Origin: a virus
Length of the DNA: 24,524 nucleotides
Direction: 5' to 3' (one strand)
IMG/VR virus record: IMGVR_UViG_3300013126_001822
Location: 1-24,524 of that record
Positions 22,406-24,524 of this stretch are shown here, piece after piece. The notes under the pieces were generated by a model. That model searched no databases. It was not told where the DNA came from and saw nothing but the letters and a program-made list of their open reading frames with translations. Numbering within the stretch: the first letter of the stretch is position 1; every line of letters starts with the position of its first letter. Made by a program: the position numbers and the translations under genes.

Positions 22406-22722
22406 TTAGTGTGACAGAAGTAGCAGCAGAAAATATACAAAACAAAATAGTAAAACGTGGTAAAGGTCAAGGAATACGTATTGGTGTAAAAACCACTGGT
22501 TGTTCTGGACTTGCTTATATCTTAGAATATGTTGATAATCCAACAGCTACCGACATTGAATTTATTGACAAAAACTGTAAAGTTTATATTGATCAGAAAG
22601 CATTACCATACTTAGAAGGACTGACAATTGATTATGTCAGAAAAGGATTAAATGAGGGTTTTGAGTTTACAAATTCATTGGAAAAAGACCGCTGTGGATG
22701 CGGTGAAAGTTTTAGAGTTTAA
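22402..22722 (+). CDS. A-type Fe-S cluster carrier (IscA/HesB family)
   Basis: 106 residues, the normal size. These proteins carry and hand over Fe-S clusters to apoenzymes. The three cluster cysteines are present at C34 (TTGCSGLAY) and C98/C100 (DRCGCGESF), matching IscA positions 35, 99 and 101, with YVDN and FEFTNSLEK in the expected places. HesB/IscA-like genes are known from several aquatic T4-like phages. In operon with the neighbours by ATGA, it directly precedes a PD-(D/E)XK nuclease; some RecB/AddB/Cas4-like nucleases carry Fe-S clusters, though the neighbour shows no obvious four-cysteine set. Confidence 0.93.
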   Translation: MISVTEVAAENIQNKIVKRGKGQGIRIGVKTTGCSGLAYILEYVDNPTATDIEFIDKNCKVYIDQKALPYLEGLTIDYVRKGLNEGFEFTNSLEKDRCGCGESFRV

Positions 22723-23412
22723 GTGAAATATATACCAGACAAATACCCATATGTAGAATTAAAGCGTGAAAATCTAAATGGTTCACGTAGATACATAACC
22801 CCAGACGGAAATCCCGTACCAAGTGTAACAACTATATTAAGTGCTACAAAAAGTGAAGAAAGCAAACAAGCATTAAACGAATGGCGAAAACGTGTTGGTG
22901 AAAAACGTGCCACAGAAATCACAACTGAAGCAGCAGGTCGTGGAACACGTATGCATAAATGGTTAGAAAACTATATCAAGACTGGCATAACAGGAGACCC
23001 AGGCACTAACCCATATAGTATCCAAAGTCATCAAATGGCTCAAAGCATTATTAATAAAGGCTTAGTTAATTGTAATGAATTTTGGGGCACCGAAGTAAGT
23101 TTATATTTTCCATTAATATATGCTGGTACTACAGATTTAGTTGGCGTACATGATAACGTAGAGTGTATAATGGATCATAAACAATCCAATAAATTTAAAA
23201 AGCGTGAATGGATTGAGGATTATTTTTTACAGTTAGCCGCATATGCTACAGCACATAACGAAGTACACAATACAAAAATAAGAAAAGGTGTAATCTTTAT
23301 GTGTACAGCAGATAATGTATATCAAGAATTCATTATTGAGGGTGTTGAGTTTGATGATTATGTTAACAAGTGGTATAAAAAACTAGAAGAATACTATACC
23401 AAGATAAGTTAA
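22723..23412 (+). CDS. PD-(D/E)XK nuclease (RecB/Cas4-like exonuclease)
   Basis: 229 residues, GTG start directly after the previous stop. The nuclease core shows RGTRMHKWLENY (H78), WGTEVSLYF (E124), GTTDLVGV (D138), IMDHKQ (D151, K153) and YFLQLAAYATAH (Q170), the RecB-nuclease order H-E-D-DxK-QxxxY. The N-terminus has VPSVTTILSATKSEESK, usual for phage exonucleases of this group. Only one cysteine pair (C117, C148) plus one late Cys is seen, so an Fe-S cluster is unlikely. Role probably in DNA end processing for recombination, packaging or host DNA breakdown. Confidence 0.87.
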   Translation: MKYIPDKYPYVELKRENLNGSRRYITPDGNPVPSVTTILSATKSEESKQALNEWRKRVGEKRATEITTEAAGRGTRMHKWLENYIKTGITGDPGTNPYSIQSHQMAQSIINKGLVNCNEFWGTEVSLYFPLIYAGTTDLVGVHDNVECIMDHKQSNKFKKREWIEDYFLQLAAYATAHNEVHNTKIRKGVIFMCTADNVYQEFIIEGVEFDDYVNKWYKKLEEYYTKIS

Positions 23413-23418
23413 AACTTG

Positions 23419-23425
23419 ATAAATA
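23419..23425 (+). promoter_or_regulatory. Late promoter box (ATAAATA)
   Basis: TGATAAATAG 25 bases before the tail-fibre ATG 23451. Confidence 0.6.
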
Positions 23426-23450
23426 GCTATAGTAACCCTAAGAAAACACT

Positions 23451-24524
23451 ATGGCTATTATACAAATATCAAAAATTCAGGTAAGATCAGGTGATTTAGT
23501 TGATCTTCCACAACTAGACGAAGCAGAGTTTGGATTTGCTAATGATGAAAAACGTTTGTTCATCGGCAAAACCACTCCAAACGAAAACGTTGAAATATTA
23601 ACTGCTTATTCCAGTTTAGGCTTTTCACAAATTATTGGTGCTAATGGTGCCAATTTAAGCTTAACCAATTTTGAAGACGGACAAGTATTAGCAATTTCAG
23701 ATGTTGGTGGCAATGTATTTGTAACTAATCGCGGTGGAACAAAAGGTGAAGAAATAAATTTAGGTGCCGTCGGTAATGTAACAATTACAGGTGGTGCTAG
23801 TGGACAGGTTTTAACAACAGATGGTACTGGTAATTTAAGTTGGACCGCAGGTGGTGGTGCTGGTGGTGTACCAGGTGGTACAAATACACAAGTACAATTT
23901 AATGACAATAGCTCATTCGGTGGAAATGTAGGATTCACATTTAATAAAGTAACTGGAAATTTTGCTATTCCAGGTAATGGATTATTTACTGGTAATTTAT
24001 TAATCGCAAATAGTTTGAACTTTACTGATGCTAACGGAAGTTCAACCGATACCTCAATGTATTATACTACAGCAGTATCAGAAGGTATATACTTCGCACT
24101 AAATGCCAGCACAAGATTAGTATTAGAAAATACAAGAACACTGGTTTATGGTAATACAGTATTTGTAGGTGGAAATATTGATACCACTTCAACAACTCTA
24201 TTACTTGCTAATGCCAATAGTACAACAGTCAATGCTTTTGGCTCTGCTAGTGCTATAAACATCGGAGCGGCAGGCAGTTTAACAACATTACGAGGTAATT
24301 TATTTATAGCAAACGCAATTAATTTTGCTGATGCCAATGGTGCGAATACAGACACCTCAGTTTATTATACAAATGATCGTTTAGTTACAGCGTTGAATGG
24401 CACTGATAAGGTTTTAGTGTATAATGCTAATGTGACTGTTAACGATGATTTAATTGTAAATGGTGCTATTTCTTTATCAAATTCTGCGTGTGCTGCTGTT
24501 AATTTCGCTGATGCTAATTCACCA
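23451..24524 (+). CDS. Tail-fibre-like structural protein (partial, runs off the window)
   Basis: 358 codons open to the end of the window without a stop. The N-terminus, MAIIQISKIQVRSGD then LPQLDEAEFGFANDEKRLFI, is the pattern of fibre/appendage attachment domains (an Ile-Gln-x-(R/K)-G start with ELGF and a LFIG strand). After GGASGQVLTTDGTGNLSWT and a Gly-rich linker (GGGAGGVPGG), the shaft is Asn/Thr/Ala-rich. Imperfect repeats occur: NFTDANGSSTDTSMYYT (about 24017), NFADANGANTDTSVYYT (about 24323) and NFADANSP at the edge. These suggest a repetitive beta fibre. The late box upstream agrees. The receptor-binding end is missing. Confidence 0.8.
   Translation, partial: MAIIQISKIQVRSGDLVDLPQLDEAEFGFANDEKRLFIGKTTPNENVEILTAYSSLGFSQIIGANGANLSLTNFEDGQVLAISDVGGNVFVTNRGGTKGEEINLGAVGNVTITGGASGQVLTTDGTGNLSWTAGGGAGGVPGGTNTQVQFNDNSSFGGNVGFTFNKVTGNFAIPGNGLFTGNLLIANSLNFTDANGSSTDTSMYYTTAVSEGIYFALNASTRLVLENTRTLVYGNTVFVGGNIDTTSTTLLLANANSTTVNAFGSASAINIGAAGSLTTLRGNLFIANAINFADANGANTDTSVYYTNDRLVTALNGTDKVLVYNANVTVNDDLIVNGAISLSNSACAAVNFADANSP
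23991..24372 (+). repeat. Imperfect shaft repeat in the tail-fibre gene
   Basis: A unit of about 78 bases (23991-24068) recurs at 24295-24372, period about 304 bases, with a third copy beginning near 24501 and cut by the window end. Divergence is mostly at third positions, so the repeat is old and under protein-level selection. Confidence 0.65.

Noticed and set aside
23606-23938. Pro-rich antisense frame inside the tail-fibre gene
   Set aside because: Composition is the mirror of Gly-rich fibre codons (GGT/GGA read as ACC/TCC); shadow.
1-24524. tRNA genes, CRISPR arrays, insertion sequences, toxin-antitoxin pairs
   Set aside because: No cloverleaf with a CCA-type end, no regularly spaced repeats, no transposase motif and no recognisable pair were seen by eye; a tRNAscan or HMM run could still find weak cases.

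Overview
This window is a stretch of an AT-rich tailed-phage genome of the T4 superfamily (a myophage, probably from an aquatic, aerobic Gram-negative host). The support is: a UvsW-type helicase, a gp41-type DnaB helicase next to a gp61-type primase, a probable gp62 clamp-loader subunit, densely packed genes overlapping by ATGA/TAATG, virion genes, and repeated ATAAATA/TATAAATA boxes (the T4-type late promoter) in front of likely late genes. Only one gene, near 14 kb, lies on the minus strand. I see no tRNA, rRNA, CRISPR array or insertion sequence. The host assignment is inference.

Layout. 1-1.2 kb: small zinc-binding proteins and a conserved phage protein behind a late promoter. 1.2-2.5 kb: a redox cassette, ahpC - 30-codon membrane peptide - ahpD, behind a late promoter. 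2.5-3.5 kb: two small proteins and a 2OG-Fe(II) oxygenase. 3.5-4.8 kb: an AAA+ ATPase isolated between two near-consensus promoters and a terminator. 4.8-7.8 kb: an unknown protein coupled to uvsW, whose motif II is split by a mini-intein that carries a net frameshift. 7.8-9.8 kb: conserved protein, gp62-like protein, zinc-finger protein and the first member of a small paralog family. 9.8-11.8 kb: a secreted subtilisin-like protease with an outer-membrane-barrel-like C-terminus, inserted inside that paralog cluster. 11.8-12.6 kb: three more paralogs. 12.6-13.7 kb: a DEDDh exonuclease overlapping a 193-residue protein that keeps the main motifs of C-family (DnaE/PolC) polymerase palm domains. 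13.7-14.1 kb: the minus-strand gene. 14.1-14.9 kb: a structural protein behind a late promoter. 15-17.4 kb: primase and helicase. 17.4-20.4 kb: virion-associated genes, a KWDG nucleotidyltransferase/ligase-like protein, and a small structural protein with its own late promoter and terminator. 20.4-23.4 kb: conserved unknowns, a scaffold-like protein, an IscA-type Fe-S carrier and a PD-(D/E)XK nuclease. 23.45 kb to the end: a tail-fibre-like gene running off the window.

Two regulatory classes are visible. Replication and early genes are read from sigma70-like -35/-10 promoters, and four of these place the -10 exactly six bases before an ATG, so the transcripts should be leaderless (ATGs at 2504, 4830, 7817, 14994). 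Structural and redox genes carry ATAAATA late boxes, usually followed by a Shine-Dalgarno. The most interesting items are the miniature C-family-polymerase-like protein paired with an exonuclease, the broken intein in uvsW, the recurrent leaderless promoter architecture, the tiny membrane peptide between ahpC and ahpD, the protease inserted in a paralog array, and a codon-anomalous G-rich patch at the helicase Walker A.
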